64,000 nt of DNA from UBA4738 sp002413305 (lineage in GTDB: Bacteria > Actinomycetota > UBA4738). The position numbers and the translations under genes were made by a program. The DNA lies in the NCBI GenBank assembly GCA_036847185.1, contig DAIUAM010000002.1, positions 1 through 64,000 on the forward strand. The letters are read 5' to 3'. This document shows, piece after piece, positions 25,866-36,400 of the stretch. Under the pieces are notes generated by a model. The model saw only the letters and a list, made by a program, of their open reading frames with translations. It did no database searches and was not told the DNA's origin. Numbering within the stretch: the stretch's first letter is position 1; the number at the start of each line of letters is the position of its first letter.

Positions 25866-25873
25866 CCAGTCAA
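25845..25873 (-). promoter_or_regulatory. mraZ/dcw operon promoter
   Basis: TTGACT (25873-25868) and CATAAA (25850-25845) on the minus strand with a 17-base spacer. The start would fall near 25838. The GTGG repeats overlap it. Confidence 0.65.
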
Positions 25874-25963
25874 GAAGCCGACGCGAATTACCGGGATGGA
25901 ATTCGAGCGCACCTGCGAGGGAGGGAGACCACCGGGGCCCGCAGACCCGGGCGAGACCGGTCG

Positions 25964-26443
25964 CTAGAGGTAAGCCTCCCAGGAGGGATCGAGGCGCCCC
26001 AGGGAGAGCCGGAGCCCGTCCTTGGGCGCGAACGGCGGCCGCCGGAGCTTCAGCCCAACCTCGTGGGGAGCACGGTTCTCCTTCTTCGAGTTGCACCGGC
26101 GGCAGGCCGCGACGACGTTGTCCCAGGTGTGGGCACCCCCACGCGACCTCGGGACCACGTGGTCGACGTTCTCGGCCGGCGCACCGCAGTACTGGCACAC
26201 CCAGCCGTCCCGGGCGAAGACGCCGCGCCGGGTCAGCGCCGCGTGGGCCCGGTGGGGCACGTGCACGAAGTATCGGAGCTTCACCACCGACGGTGCCGCG
26301 ATCGCGAAGCGTTCGGAATGGAAGACCACGCCGTTGGAGGCGACCACGTCGGCTTTGTCCTTGAGGACGAGAAGGATCGCCCTCCGTACGGATACCACCG
26401 CGAGGGGTTGCTGCGTGGCGTTCAGGATGAGCGATCTACCCAC
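25964..26443 (-). CDS. HNH endonuclease
   Basis: A 159-residue protein with a C-terminal HNH nuclease domain: CQYC, then DHVVPRSRGG with the catalytic histidine, then NVVAACRRCNSKKENR. Two CxxC pairs would hold a structural zinc. The N-terminal RSLILNATQQPLAVVSVRRA matches a widespread actinobacterial and cyanobacterial family of short chromosomal HNH proteins whose substrate is unknown. The GTG start at 26443 is about 10 bases after the predicted transcription start. Confidence 0.88.
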   Translation of the reverse strand: MGRSLILNATQQPLAVVSVRRAILLVLKDKADVVASNGVVFHSERFAIAAPSVVKLRYFVHVPHRAHAALTRRGVFARDGWVCQYCGAPAENVDHVVPRSRGGAHTWDNVVAACRRCNSKKENRAPHEVGLKLRRPPFAPKDGLRLSLGRLDPSWEAYL

Positions 26444-26459
26444 GTGAGGACCGGCCGCG

Positions 26460-26465
26460 AGTATA
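26460..26465 (-). promoter_or_regulatory. -10 box of the HNH endonuclease gene
   Basis: TATACT on the minus strand, five of six matches to consensus, about 17 bases upstream of the GTG start. No convincing -35 was found, and the leader would be very short. Confidence 0.4.
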
Positions 26466-26635
26466 GCTTCGCCTCATCGGCGTCGGACCCCACGGCCGGA
26501 CACCGGTCCTCCGCTATCCTGGCGTGGACCCCCCCTGATGGACGGCGCGGAACGTGGAACGGGTCCGCGCGTCATGGCGTCGAGCGGCGCCGCGCGAGAA
26601 CCTCGGAGCCGCTCCGTCCGTATATGGAGGTTAAG

Positions 26636-27640
<1,005 letters not shown>

Positions 27641-27651
27641 CCGGCGGATCG

Positions 27652-28890
27652 ATGCCCACGAAGCGCGGGTGGTCGGCCTTCGCCACCGGGATCTCGCTGT
27701 GGGTCGCGTCGCGGTTCGCCGGTTCGCCCAACCTGCACATGCTGGGCGTGGGCCTGCTGATCCTTCCGATCCTCTCTCTGCTGGTGGTCCGGGTGACGAA
27801 GGTCAGGATCAGCGTGACCCGGACGCTGTCGGGAACGCGGGTGTTCGCCGGGACGCGGGTGACGGTGAACCTCGTGGTTCAGAACGAAGGCCGCTCAACG
27901 ATCTCGTTCCTGCTGCTCGAGGATCTGCTCCCCCATTCGTTCGGCAAGCCCGCCCGGCTGGTGGTGACCGGTGTGCCGCCGCACAACAAGCAGGCGATCT
28001 CCTACTCGATCGTGTGCCGGAACCGGGGCCGCTACAAGGTGGGCCCGCTGTCGATCTTCGTCACCGATCCGTTCGGCCTGTCGCGGGTTCGGGTGGAGAC
28101 CACCGCCGAGAACGAGCTGATCGTGTACCCGGCGATCGAGGACCTGCCGGCGTGGCGGCTGGCCGCCCAGGGCTCGGGGAGCGGGGAGGCCGCGGTCCGG
28201 TTCCTCCACCGCGCGGCGGCGGAGTTCTACACCATGCGGGAGTACGTCACCGGCGACGACCTGCGGCGCATCCACTGGCCCAGCGTGGCCCGGACCGGCC
28301 AGCTCATGATCCGGCAGGACGAATCCACCCGCCGCTCGCGGGCCGTCCTGTTCCTGGACAACCGGAGCGCGGCGCTCGGCGGGAACGGTTCGGTCGGATT
28401 CGAGCGGGCCATCTCCGCGACGGCTTCGATCGGCCGGTTGCTGAGCCGGGCGGGCTACGCGGTGAGCCTGGCCACAGCCGACTCTCCGATCCGGCCCGTC
28501 ACCGAGACGTCGCTCCTGGACTTCCTGGCCGGCACGGGCCCGGCGAGGGCGCGAGGGATCGCCGACGCGCTGGCGGTGGTTCGATCCGCCGGGCAGGTCG
28601 AAGGAACCCTCGCCGTGGTCGCCGCTCTCCCCACCCCGGCGGAGATCGCCGCGCTGAGCCGCGTGGGGACCGGCTACGCCCGCAAGCTCGCGGTCCTGAT
28701 CTACCCCCTCAACACCACCACGCTCCCGGCCCCGGCGGCGCAGGAGTACGAGACCCGGGCGACCGCTGCCCGGATCTCGCTGCTCCGGTCCGGCTGGGAC
28801 GTCTACCTGATGCAACCCGACGGAAAGCTGGCAGACGCATGGCAGTCTCGAAACCGGAGAAGGACACCGCTGGCCGTCTCCTCCTCCTGA
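27652..28890 (+). CDS. DUF58 domain protein
   Basis: A 412-residue protein with two N-terminal transmembrane segments (about 12-45), a beta-rich extracytoplasmic region (RVFAGTRVTVNLVVQNEG) and the DUF58 core with YVTGDDLRRIHWPSVARTGQLMIR. DUF58 proteins have a von Willebrand-A-like fold and pair with MoxR ATPases. The start lies 11 bases after moxR, and the 3-prime end overlaps the transglutaminase gene by 52 bases, so the three are one operon. Confidence 0.88.
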   Translation: MPTKRGWSAFATGISLWVASRFAGSPNLHMLGVGLLILPILSLLVVRVTKVRISVTRTLSGTRVFAGTRVTVNLVVQNEGRSTISFLLLEDLLPHSFGKPARLVVTGVPPHNKQAISYSIVCRNRGRYKVGPLSIFVTDPFGLSRVRVETTAENELIVYPAIEDLPAWRLAAQGSGSGEAAVRFLHRAAAEFYTMREYVTGDDLRRIHWPSVARTGQLMIRQDESTRRSRAVLFLDNRSAALGGNGSVGFERAISATASIGRLLSRAGYAVSLATADSPIRPVTETSLLDFLAGTGPARARGIADALAVVRSAGQVEGTLAVVAALPTPAEIAALSRVGTGYARKLAVLIYPLNTTTLPAPAAQEYETRATAARISLLRSGWDVYLMQPDGKLADAWQSRNRRRTPLAVSSS

Positions 28891-31127
28891 GCTCGCTGGT
28901 CGCTCTGGCCGTCGTGGCGGCCATAGCGTTCGGGCGGGTGTTCACTGGGACGGGGACCTCCGCCAAGCTCGGCCTGGCGGCCGGGATCGCCGTGTTCCTG
29001 GCCGGCGCCGTGGAGCGCCGCCACGTAGCCATCGCCACGCTGGTCAGCCTGGCCGGGCTCGCCGTCGCTGTCGGGCTCCTGGTCTTTCCCGCTACCACCA
29101 AGTTCAGCCTGCCCACGCTGGCCACGTTCCGCCAGGCGTACCACGCGTTCGGTGCGGTGAGCCGGTTGTCGGAGGCCGAAGCCGCCCCGGCCACCCCGCT
29201 CCCCGCGCTGTTCCTGGCCGGGCTCACCGCGGTCTGGGCCGCCGCGTTCTCCGCCCACACGCTGGCCGTCCGGGCCCGCAGCCCGTTCCTGGCGATCCTC
29301 CCTCCCGCGGCCCTGGTGGCGTTCACCGGGATGATCCTGGACGACGGCGCGCGGCCGCTCTACGTCCTCGCGTTCCTGATCGCGATCATCGTGATGCTGT
29401 TCGCCGACTCCCTCCGCCGGGTCGGTGAGTGGGGACCCATGGTCGCGTGGCGAGGCCGGCGACGGCTGGGGTTCGGTACGCACACCACCACGCGCGGCGC
29501 GCGGCGGGTGGCGGCCGTCTGCCTCGGAGTGGTCCTCTTCGCGCCGTGGATCCTGCCCGGGTTGCATTCGCCCGGGATCATCAAGCTGAACGGCACCTCC
29601 TCGCCCTCGCACATCTCGGTCGATCCGATCGTCGACATCCGGCCGCAGCTGCTGGCGAACCCGGCGGTGGAGGTGTTCACCGTGCGGTCGTCCAAGGCCG
29701 CGTACTGGCGGTTCCAGACGCTCGACCGGTTCACGGGGCGGCTGTGGCTGCCGGCCCGCACCAGCGCCTCCACGCTGATCACCGGTCAGTCGTCCCAGGT
29801 CCAGCTCGGCTCGGGGATCGGCATCGACTCCTCGGTGGGGACGGTGGTCAGCGCGCACGTCCGGGTCGAACGTCTCCGCCAGATCTCCCTCCCCGCTCCC
29901 TACCTGGCGGTGGCGTTCGGGGGCAACCGCGACCCGATCCAGTACGACCCCGCGTCGGCCACGCTGATGGCCCCGAACGGGACGTACGACGGGTTCTCGT
30001 ACGACGTCACCGCGCTCGCGGAGGAGCCGAAGCCCCCGGATCTCGACGCCCTCGGCAACTTCGGGACGAACCCGAACTCCACCCCGAGCACCCAGCTCCC
30101 CAGCGCCATGCCAAGCCAGATCTCCCGCATCGCCCACCGCCTCACGGACGGGTTCGGGACGACCTACCAGAAGGTCATGGCCATCCAGAACTACCTGCTT
30201 GGGAACTTCCGGTACGACGAACACGTGAAGGCGGGACACAGCACGAACGACATCCTGTACTTCCTGAACGTGTCACGGGCCGGCTTCTGCGAGCAGTTCG
30301 CCGGGACCATGGCGGTCCTGCTGCGGGAGCTGGGGATCCCGGCCCGCGTGGCCGTGGGGTTCACGCCCGGCTCGCTCGACAAGGGCGCGGGTGTCTACCG
30401 GGTGGAGACCTCGAACGCCCACGCCTGGGTCGAGGTCCAGTTCCCGCGGTACGGCTGGCTGCCGTTCGAACCGACCCCCGGCCGAATCAACCCGATCGCC
30501 TCGGCGTACGACGTCCGGACCACCGTGGTCGGACACGTCACCGGTCCGCAATGCCTCATCTCCGCGCGGGATAAGGACAACTGCGTGCAAGCCACGCCCT
30601 CGCCGACTCCAGCCGCGAGTCCGAGCTCCCACCCTCGCCCGGGCGGCGGACATCCCGTGCCGCCCCCCAAGGTGACTGCCGGACCGTCATGGCCGGCCCG
30701 GAATTGGAAGTGGCTGTTGGTCGGCGGTCTGCTGGCGCTGCTCGGCGCGCTGCCCTTCGCCAAGACGACGGCTCGCCGCATCGACGTCGCCCGAGCCCGT
30801 GCCCCCGAGGAGCTGGTGTTCGCCGCCTACCGGCGGCTGATGGCGGAGGCCGCGGACCTCGGATGGCGCCGCCGCCGGGCCGAGACGCTGTGGGAGTTCC
30901 GGACCCGGCTGCGGGAGGGGGTGGCCGCCCTGGACGGGGACGACCTCGACCGGCTGACCCGGCTCACGGCAGCGGCGGTCTACGGGCAGAGCGCCGTGAC
31001 GGAGCACGAGGCTGACGAAGCCGTGGCGGCCTCCGAGCGGGTGGCCGACGACATCCGGCGATCCAGTTCGATCCCCCGACGTGTGCTGGGCCGGTTCTGG
31101 GTCGGTTCGGCGGACAGCCGGCGCTGA
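28839..31127 (+). CDS. Membrane transglutaminase-like protein (TgpA/DUF3488 type)
   Basis: A 762-residue protein with about six N-terminal transmembrane segments, a large extracytoplasmic transglutaminase-like domain, a Pro/Ser-rich linker, another transmembrane segment (WLLVGGLLALLGALPF) and a cytoplasmic DUF4129-like tail. Catalytic residues are Cys484 in SRAGFCEQFAGTMAVLLR and His528 in SNAHAWVEVQ. The third position is Glu544 in LPFEPTPG, where many members have Asp. Such proteins form a conserved triad with MoxR and DUF58 and may act on cell-surface proteins; the substrate is unknown. It converges on the MerR-like gene with an 8-base gap. Confidence 0.88.
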   Translation: MAVSKPEKDTAGRLLLLSSLVALAVVAAIAFGRVFTGTGTSAKLGLAAGIAVFLAGAVERRHVAIATLVSLAGLAVAVGLLVFPATTKFSLPTLATFRQAYHAFGAVSRLSEAEAAPATPLPALFLAGLTAVWAAAFSAHTLAVRARSPFLAILPPAALVAFTGMILDDGARPLYVLAFLIAIIVMLFADSLRRVGEWGPMVAWRGRRRLGFGTHTTTRGARRVAAVCLGVVLFAPWILPGLHSPGIIKLNGTSSPSHISVDPIVDIRPQLLANPAVEVFTVRSSKAAYWRFQTLDRFTGRLWLPARTSASTLITGQSSQVQLGSGIGIDSSVGTVVSAHVRVERLRQISLPAPYLAVAFGGNRDPIQYDPASATLMAPNGTYDGFSYDVTALAEEPKPPDLDALGNFGTNPNSTPSTQLPSAMPSQISRIAHRLTDGFGTTYQKVMAIQNYLLGNFRYDEHVKAGHSTNDILYFLNVSRAGFCEQFAGTMAVLLRELGIPARVAVGFTPGSLDKGAGVYRVETSNAHAWVEVQFPRYGWLPFEPTPGRINPIASAYDVRTTVVGHVTGPQCLISARDKDNCVQATPSPTPAASPSSHPRPGGGHPVPPPKVTAGPSWPARNWKWLLVGGLLALLGALPFAKTTARRIDVARARAPEELVFAAYRRLMAEAADLGWRRRRAETLWEFRTRLREGVAALDGDDLDRLTRLTAAAVYGQSAVTEHEADEAVAASERVADDIRRSSSIPRRVLGRFWVGSADSRR

Positions 31128-31135
31128 CCGCCCGT

Positions 31136-31621
31136 CTACGACAGGCCCAGCCGCGCCTCGCGGTTCGCGTCCCGCAGCGCCCGGAGGAATTGGTCCCGGT
31201 CCCGCTTGAACTCCGCCACCTCGTCCGAAACCTGGCGGGTCACCTCGTCGATCGCCACGAAGAACGCCATCTGCCCTTGGCGGAGGGCGTCCATCACCTC
31301 GCCCTCCCGGCGCACGACCTTGAAGATCGACTTGCCGTCGGTGACGAGCTTGACCTCGGCCAGATGACCGTCCAGCCCCGCATTGCGGTTCAGGTACTCC
31401 CACGCCCGGCGGACGCGCTGCAGGGACATGCCGCCGTCCAACAGTGACTTCACGACCTTCAGGGCGACCAGGTCGCGAAACGCATACATGCGGGGCACGC
31501 CGGGGCGTCCACCGGTCTGCTGGACGCTCGGCCGGACGAGCCAGATCTGGTCCCAGTAACGAAGCTGCCGCGCGGTGCACCCGGTGAACCGCGACGCCTG
31601 ATGGGCGGTGAACCCCTCCAA
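31136..31621 (-). CDS. MerR-family transcriptional regulator
   Basis: About 161 residues with a MerR winged-helix domain (FTAHQASRFTGCTARQLRYWDQ, then PRMYAFRDLVALKVVKSLLDGG) and a C-terminal helical region ending in an Arg/Glu-rich coiled coil. No cysteine pair typical of metal-sensing MerR proteins is seen. The start is uncertain: TTG 31621 has AGGAG 5 bases upstream, while GTG 31627 and TTG 31651 lack one. The effector is unknown. Confidence 0.8.
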   Translation of the reverse strand: MEGFTAHQASRFTGCTARQLRYWDQIWLVRPSVQQTGGRPGVPRMYAFRDLVALKVVKSLLDGGMSLQRVRRAWEYLNRNAGLDGHLAEVKLVTDGKSIFKVVRREGEVMDALRQGQMAFFVAIDEVTRQVSDEVAEFKRDRDQFLRALRDANREARLGLS

Positions 31622-31710
31622 CGACACTCCTCGCTCGACGAACTCGCTCAACTGCGTGGGCCGGCAGTCGCTCCAACGAGAGAGCTCGACCGGTGGGGAA
31701 GTCGGAGACG

Positions 31711-31740
31711 TTTCTAGAACAGACCGTGCACGCGGCGCAA
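31711..31740 (-). promoter_or_regulatory. Promoter of the MerR-like gene
   Basis: TTGCGC (31740-31735), an 18-base spacer and TAGAAA (31716-31711) on the minus strand. The leader would be about 85 bases. The rest of the 220-base gap to the DUF3040 gene shows only a small CCGAG/CTCGG hairpin (31802-31815). Confidence 0.4.
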
Positions 31741-31841
31741 GGCGGGGCCATGACCTGCGAGAACGAAGACCGAACCGTGTGGAAGTGTCGTTCGGGACCT
31801 GCCGAGGCTCCTCGGGGGGCGGGTTCTTTCGAGCGATCCGT

Positions 31842-32216
31842 TCAGTTCGAACCGGACCCGCGCTGGCGACGGAGGCGTTCCGTGAGCCGGGCCAGGGCGG
31901 CGGTGACCGACAGGTGACCGCCGCGCTCGGCGAACGCCCGAAGTTGCTCCCGCCCCATACGCTTCAGATGGTGGTAAATGACCAGCGCCGACGCCAGCAT
32001 GACCGCGAACCCGGCGACGCCGACCCAGAAGCGGACCAGGAAGAAGAAGAACAGGACGAAGCCGAGGATGAAACCCGCCACCCCCCACCGCACGCGGCGC
32101 ATCGAATGGGATGCGACCGAGGCCCTGGTCACCGATTCGACCAGCCGGGGGTCCTCCTCGGCGAGCCTGCGTTCGATCTCTTCGAGGATGCGTTGCTCGT
32201 GTTCCGAAAGAGGCAT
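31842..32216 (-). CDS. DUF3040 domain membrane protein
   Basis: A 124-residue protein beginning MPLSEHEQRILEEIERRLAEEDPRL, the hallmark of DUF3040, an actinobacterial family of unknown function. Two adjacent transmembrane segments (WGVAGFILGFVLFFFFLV and VGVAGFAVMLASALVIY) follow, with a basic C-terminus. The ATG at 32216 follows GGGGGAAAGG. In actinobacteria the gene is often found near dinB, as here. Confidence 0.88.
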   Translation of the reverse strand: MPLSEHEQRILEEIERRLAEEDPRLVESVTRASVASHSMRRVRWGVAGFILGFVLFFFFLVRFWVGVAGFAVMLASALVIYHHLKRMGREQLRAFAERGGHLSVTAALARLTERLRRQRGSGSN

Positions 32217-32270
32217 GTGACCTTTCCCCCGGGAGCGGCACCTCATTATAGGAACGGTCCTGCGGAAGCA

Positions 32271-33485
32271 CTATTCCCTTCGTCGGTTCGCTGGAACGAT
32301 TCCTCCGGCCGGCGGCGCAGGCCGTGGCTTCAGAAGGGCGGCGGGAAGGGCGGCGCCGGTCCCGAACCGGCGATGGATCCGGTCCAGCGCGCGCTCGGCC
32401 TCACCCCACCGGCCCTCCCGAACCAGCGCGACCTGCTCGGCCCCGGCCGGTTGGAGGCCGGTCGTGGCCACGCCCAACAACCGGAACCGGCGGCGGCCCT
32501 CGGGCAGCTTCTCGTACAGCTCGCGGGCCACGTGGAACACGTCGGCGGCCAGATCGGTCGGGGCGGCCAGGGTCCTGGAGCGGGTGAGCGTGGTGAAGCT
32601 CGGCAGGCGGAGCTTCACGGTGACGGTCCGGGCCCGGTAGCCGTCGGCCCGGAGGCGCGAGGCGACCCGGTGCGACAGCGCCAGCAGCTCTCGGAGGATC
32701 TCGTCGGGGTCGTCGAGGTCCCGTGGGTAGGTCTCCTCGTGGCTGACGGACTTCGGCGCCTCGAAGGGAACGACCCGGCGTTCGTCGCGGCCGGCGGCCA
32801 GCTCCAGGAGGTCGTGGCCGTGGCCCTCGCCGAACACGCGCGCCAGGATGGACGGTGGTGTCGAGGCCAGCTCGCCGACGGTCCGGATCCCCAGCCGGGC
32901 CAGCGTTTCGGCCGTCTTCTCCCCGATCCCCCACAGGGCTGCCACCGGTAGCGGGTGGAGGAAGTCGAGGATCCCCGCGGCCGGGACGAGCAGCTGGCCG
33001 TTGGGCTTGGCCTTCACCGAGGCGAGCTTCGCGATGAGCTTGGTCGGCCCGCCGCCGACAGACGCGGTCAGCGCGAGGTCGTCTTCGACCAGGCGCCGGA
33101 CACGGGTGGCGATCCGCACCGGCGAGCCGAACAGCAGCGTGGCCCCTCGGATGTCGAGGAAGGCCTCGTCGAGGGAGACCGGTTCGACCTCCGGCGTGAC
33201 CGATAGGAGGATCTCGCGGAAGCGGTTCGAATACGCGCGGTAGGACTCGAAGTCGGGCGGGACGAAGACGGCGTCGGGGACCAGGCGGCGGGCCCGGACC
33301 GAAGGCATCGCCGAGTGCAGGCCCTTCGCGCGAGCTTCGTAGGACGCCGACATGATCACGCCGCGCGCCCCGGGGCTCCCGACCACGACGGGCTTGCCGG
33401 CGAGACTCGGATCCTTCAGGACCTCCACGCTCGCGTAGAACGAATCGAGGTCGGCGTGGAGGATGGGCTCGCCGATGGGGTTCAC
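32271..33485 (-). CDS. dinB: DNA polymerase IV (Y-family)
   Basis: A 404-residue translesion polymerase. Catalytic motifs are intact: HADLDSFYASVE, SYEARAKG and VSLDEAFLD, followed by the helix-hairpin-helix region LWGIGEKTAETLARLG and a little-finger domain. Because the acidic residues are kept, it is a DinB rather than the inactive ImuB that often accompanies DnaE2. GTG 33485 lies 8 bases after the dnaE2 stop, so it belongs to the SOS operon. The C-terminus lacks an obvious clamp-binding peptide. Confidence 0.92.
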   Translation of the reverse strand: MNPIGEPILHADLDSFYASVEVLKDPSLAGKPVVVGSPGARGVIMSASYEARAKGLHSAMPSVRARRLVPDAVFVPPDFESYRAYSNRFREILLSVTPEVEPVSLDEAFLDIRGATLLFGSPVRIATRVRRLVEDDLALTASVGGGPTKLIAKLASVKAKPNGQLLVPAAGILDFLHPLPVAALWGIGEKTAETLARLGIRTVGELASTPPSILARVFGEGHGHDLLELAAGRDERRVVPFEAPKSVSHEETYPRDLDDPDEILRELLALSHRVASRLRADGYRARTVTVKLRLPSFTTLTRSRTLAAPTDLAADVFHVARELYEKLPEGRRRFRLLGVATTGLQPAGAEQVALVREGRWGEAERALDRIHRRFGTGAALPAALLKPRPAPPAGGIVPANRRRE

Positions 33486-33492
33486 CGGTGGG

Positions 33493-36400
33493 TCACCATC
33501 CGGCCGAGCCGCCGCTCGAATGCCAGAGCTTCCGGGCAGGCCGGGCGGCCATGCCATGGCCGGGTAGCGCGAGCCCACCGAGCCCGTCGCCGGCGGGAGC
33601 CTCGGGGCGCCGTTTCCGGCGATCCTCCGGCACGATCCCGAAGTCGGCCCCGACCGAAGAGCCCTCGGTGAGCGCTTCGACCAGGCGCCCCTCCCCTCTG
33701 GCACGCTGGAGAACGGTCAGGTCCCACACCTGCTCGGCGATGATACTCGCGCCCCGCACCCCGGTTCGGCGGAGCCTTCCCCACACCGCGAGCAGGAAGC
33801 CGTGGAACACCGTCTTCGCGCACCAGGGCTGGACGCGCTCGAACACGGTGGCGTCGGCCAGGCCGGTCCCGTCGTCAAGCGTGAGGAAGATGATCCGCTG
33901 GCCGCTGCGGACGGCCGGGGTCTGCGATGCGACCTTCACCCCCGCCACCATCACCCACCGGTCGCCGCGAAGGTCGCCGAGCGTGGCAGCCGGCGTCCAC
34001 CCGATGTCTTCCAAAAGCGGCCGGTAGAAGTCGATCAGGTGGCGGGAGGCGTCCATCCCGACCACCTCGAGCTCGGCCTTGACCCGTTCGGCGCTCGAGT
34101 ACTCGCGGAGGATCGCCGGTGTCGCGTCCTCATCGAACGGCAGCGCGACCTGTTCGCCCTCCCGTGGCGCGTCGGCGACCATCGCCACGAACAACCGGTC
34201 GCGACGCGAAGCGTTCGCCGTCCTCGGCAGCCGGTCGAACGCCCCCGCGTGGGCGAGCGCTTCGGCCACCGGTCGGCTGACGTTCGCCCGCCAGAGGAAG
34301 TCGCCGACGTCGGCGAACGGCCGGTCCCCCCGCGCCTGGAGGATCGACAGCACCTCCGCGTCGCCGATACCGTGGACGTCCTCGAGCCCGAGCCGGATGC
34401 CGTATCGGGGCGAGACATCATCGCCGGGGGCATCGGCCGCGGCGGGGCCGGGGCGCACGATCTCCACCGTGTACTCCGGTTCGGACACGTTCACGTCCAG
34501 CGGAAGGATCAGGATCCCGTGGTGTCGCGCGTCCTCCAGGATCAGCCGGCGTGGGTACATGCCCGGTTCGTGGGTCAGCACCCCGGCCAGGAAATGCGCC
34601 GGCCAGTGCGCCTTCAGCCAGGCCGACTGGTACGTCGGGACGGCGAACGCGGCCGCGTGCGCCTTGCAGAATCCGAAGGAGGCGAACTGCAGCACCTTGC
34701 TCCAGATCAGCTCGGCGATCTCTCGCGGGACACCGCGTTCGATCGCCCGCCGCAGGAACTCCGGTTCGATCCGCGCCACCTCGACCTCATCGGCGAGGTG
34801 GCGCCGGATGCGGTCGCACTCGACGAGGTCGTAGCCGGCCACGGCCTGCAGGACCTTCATCACCTGCTCGTGGTACACGACCACGCCGTGGCTCTCCTCG
34901 AGCGCCTCGCGGAGGAAGGGGTGGGCGTAGCTGACCGGCTCGCGGCCGTGGCGGCGGTTCAGGAACGGCGTGATCATGTCGGACTTCACCGGCCCGGGCC
35001 GGAACAGCGAGATGTCGATGACCAGATCCGACCACTCGGTTGGCTGGAACTTCTGGAGCAGCTCGCGCTGGCCGGGGGATTCGATCTGGAAGCACCCCAG
35101 CGTGTCGGACGAACGGATCAGGTCGAACGTGGCCGGGTCCTTCGGTGGGATCTCCTCGAGGTCGACCTTCTCGTGGTCGACGCGGGCGATCTCGTCCAGG
35201 CAGTGGCGCATGGCCGAGAGCATCCGCACGCCGAGGATGTCGAGCTTCAACAGACCGAGGAGCTCGACGTCGTCCTTGTCGGCCTGGACCATCCGGAAGC
35301 CCTGGAAGCTCCGTTCCAGCGGGACCCGGTCGGGCAGGTCGTGGCCGGAGAGGACGATCCCGCTCGGGTGCAGGGCCAGATGACGGGGGAAGCCGTTCAG
35401 ACGTTCGACCACACGGAACAGCGTCTCCAGCTGCCCGGCGCCGAGGTTGATCCCTTTGAGCTCGGGCAGGTGCCCCATGGCCTCGCGAACGTGCTGCGCG
35501 CCGATGTGCGGGAAGGCCTTCGCCGCCAGGTCGACCTCGCCCTCGGGGAGGCCGAGCGCCTTGCCCACCTCTCGGATCGCTCCCCGGGCCCGGTAGGTGT
35601 CCACCATGTTCACGCACGCGCACCGGTCGTCGCCGTGCCGGGCGAGGATCGCCCCGTAGACGTCCTCCCGCCGGGCCGATTCGACGTCGATGTCGATGTC
35701 GGGAAGCTCGTCCCGGAGTGGGTTGAGGAACCGTTCGAACAGCAGGCCGTGCGCGACCGGGTCCACGTCGGAGATTCGGGTCAGGTAGCAGACCAGCGAG
35801 CCGGCCGCCGACCCCCGGCACGCACAGCGGATCCCCATGGCCCGGATGTCGTCCACGATGTCCGCGACCGTCAGGAAGTAGGCCGTGTATCCCATGGTCC
35901 CGATCATGTGCAGCTCGTGGTGCAGCCGGTCCTTCGCCTCCCGGGTGGGCTCCACGTCGCGCTCCTCGAACCCACGCCGGCATCGCTCGGCCAGGACCGC
36001 GTCCGCACTTCGACCCGCCGGCGTCGGGAAGTCCGGGAAGTGCACGGTCCCCAAGCCCAGGTCGAACTCGCACCGCTCCTCGATGTCGAGCGTGGCGTCA
36101 CAGAGCCCCGGCGCTTGCGCGAACAGCGCCCGCATGTCCGCGGCGGGCTTGAGCCAGCCTTCGGCGTTCCCACGGGAGACGTGATGCTCGGCGAGGGGCA
36201 CGATCTCGCGCATGCATTCCAGGACGTCGGCCAGGAACGCGTCTTCCGGCACGAGGTAGCGGACGCCGTTGGTGGCCACGCCGGAGAGCCCGGAGTCATC
36301 GATGAGCCTCGCCATCCGGCGGAGCTTGTCGATGCTGCCGCGCTCCAAACGGTTCCGAACCTCCACGAAGAGGTCGCCCGTATCGCCGAACGCCTCCCGC

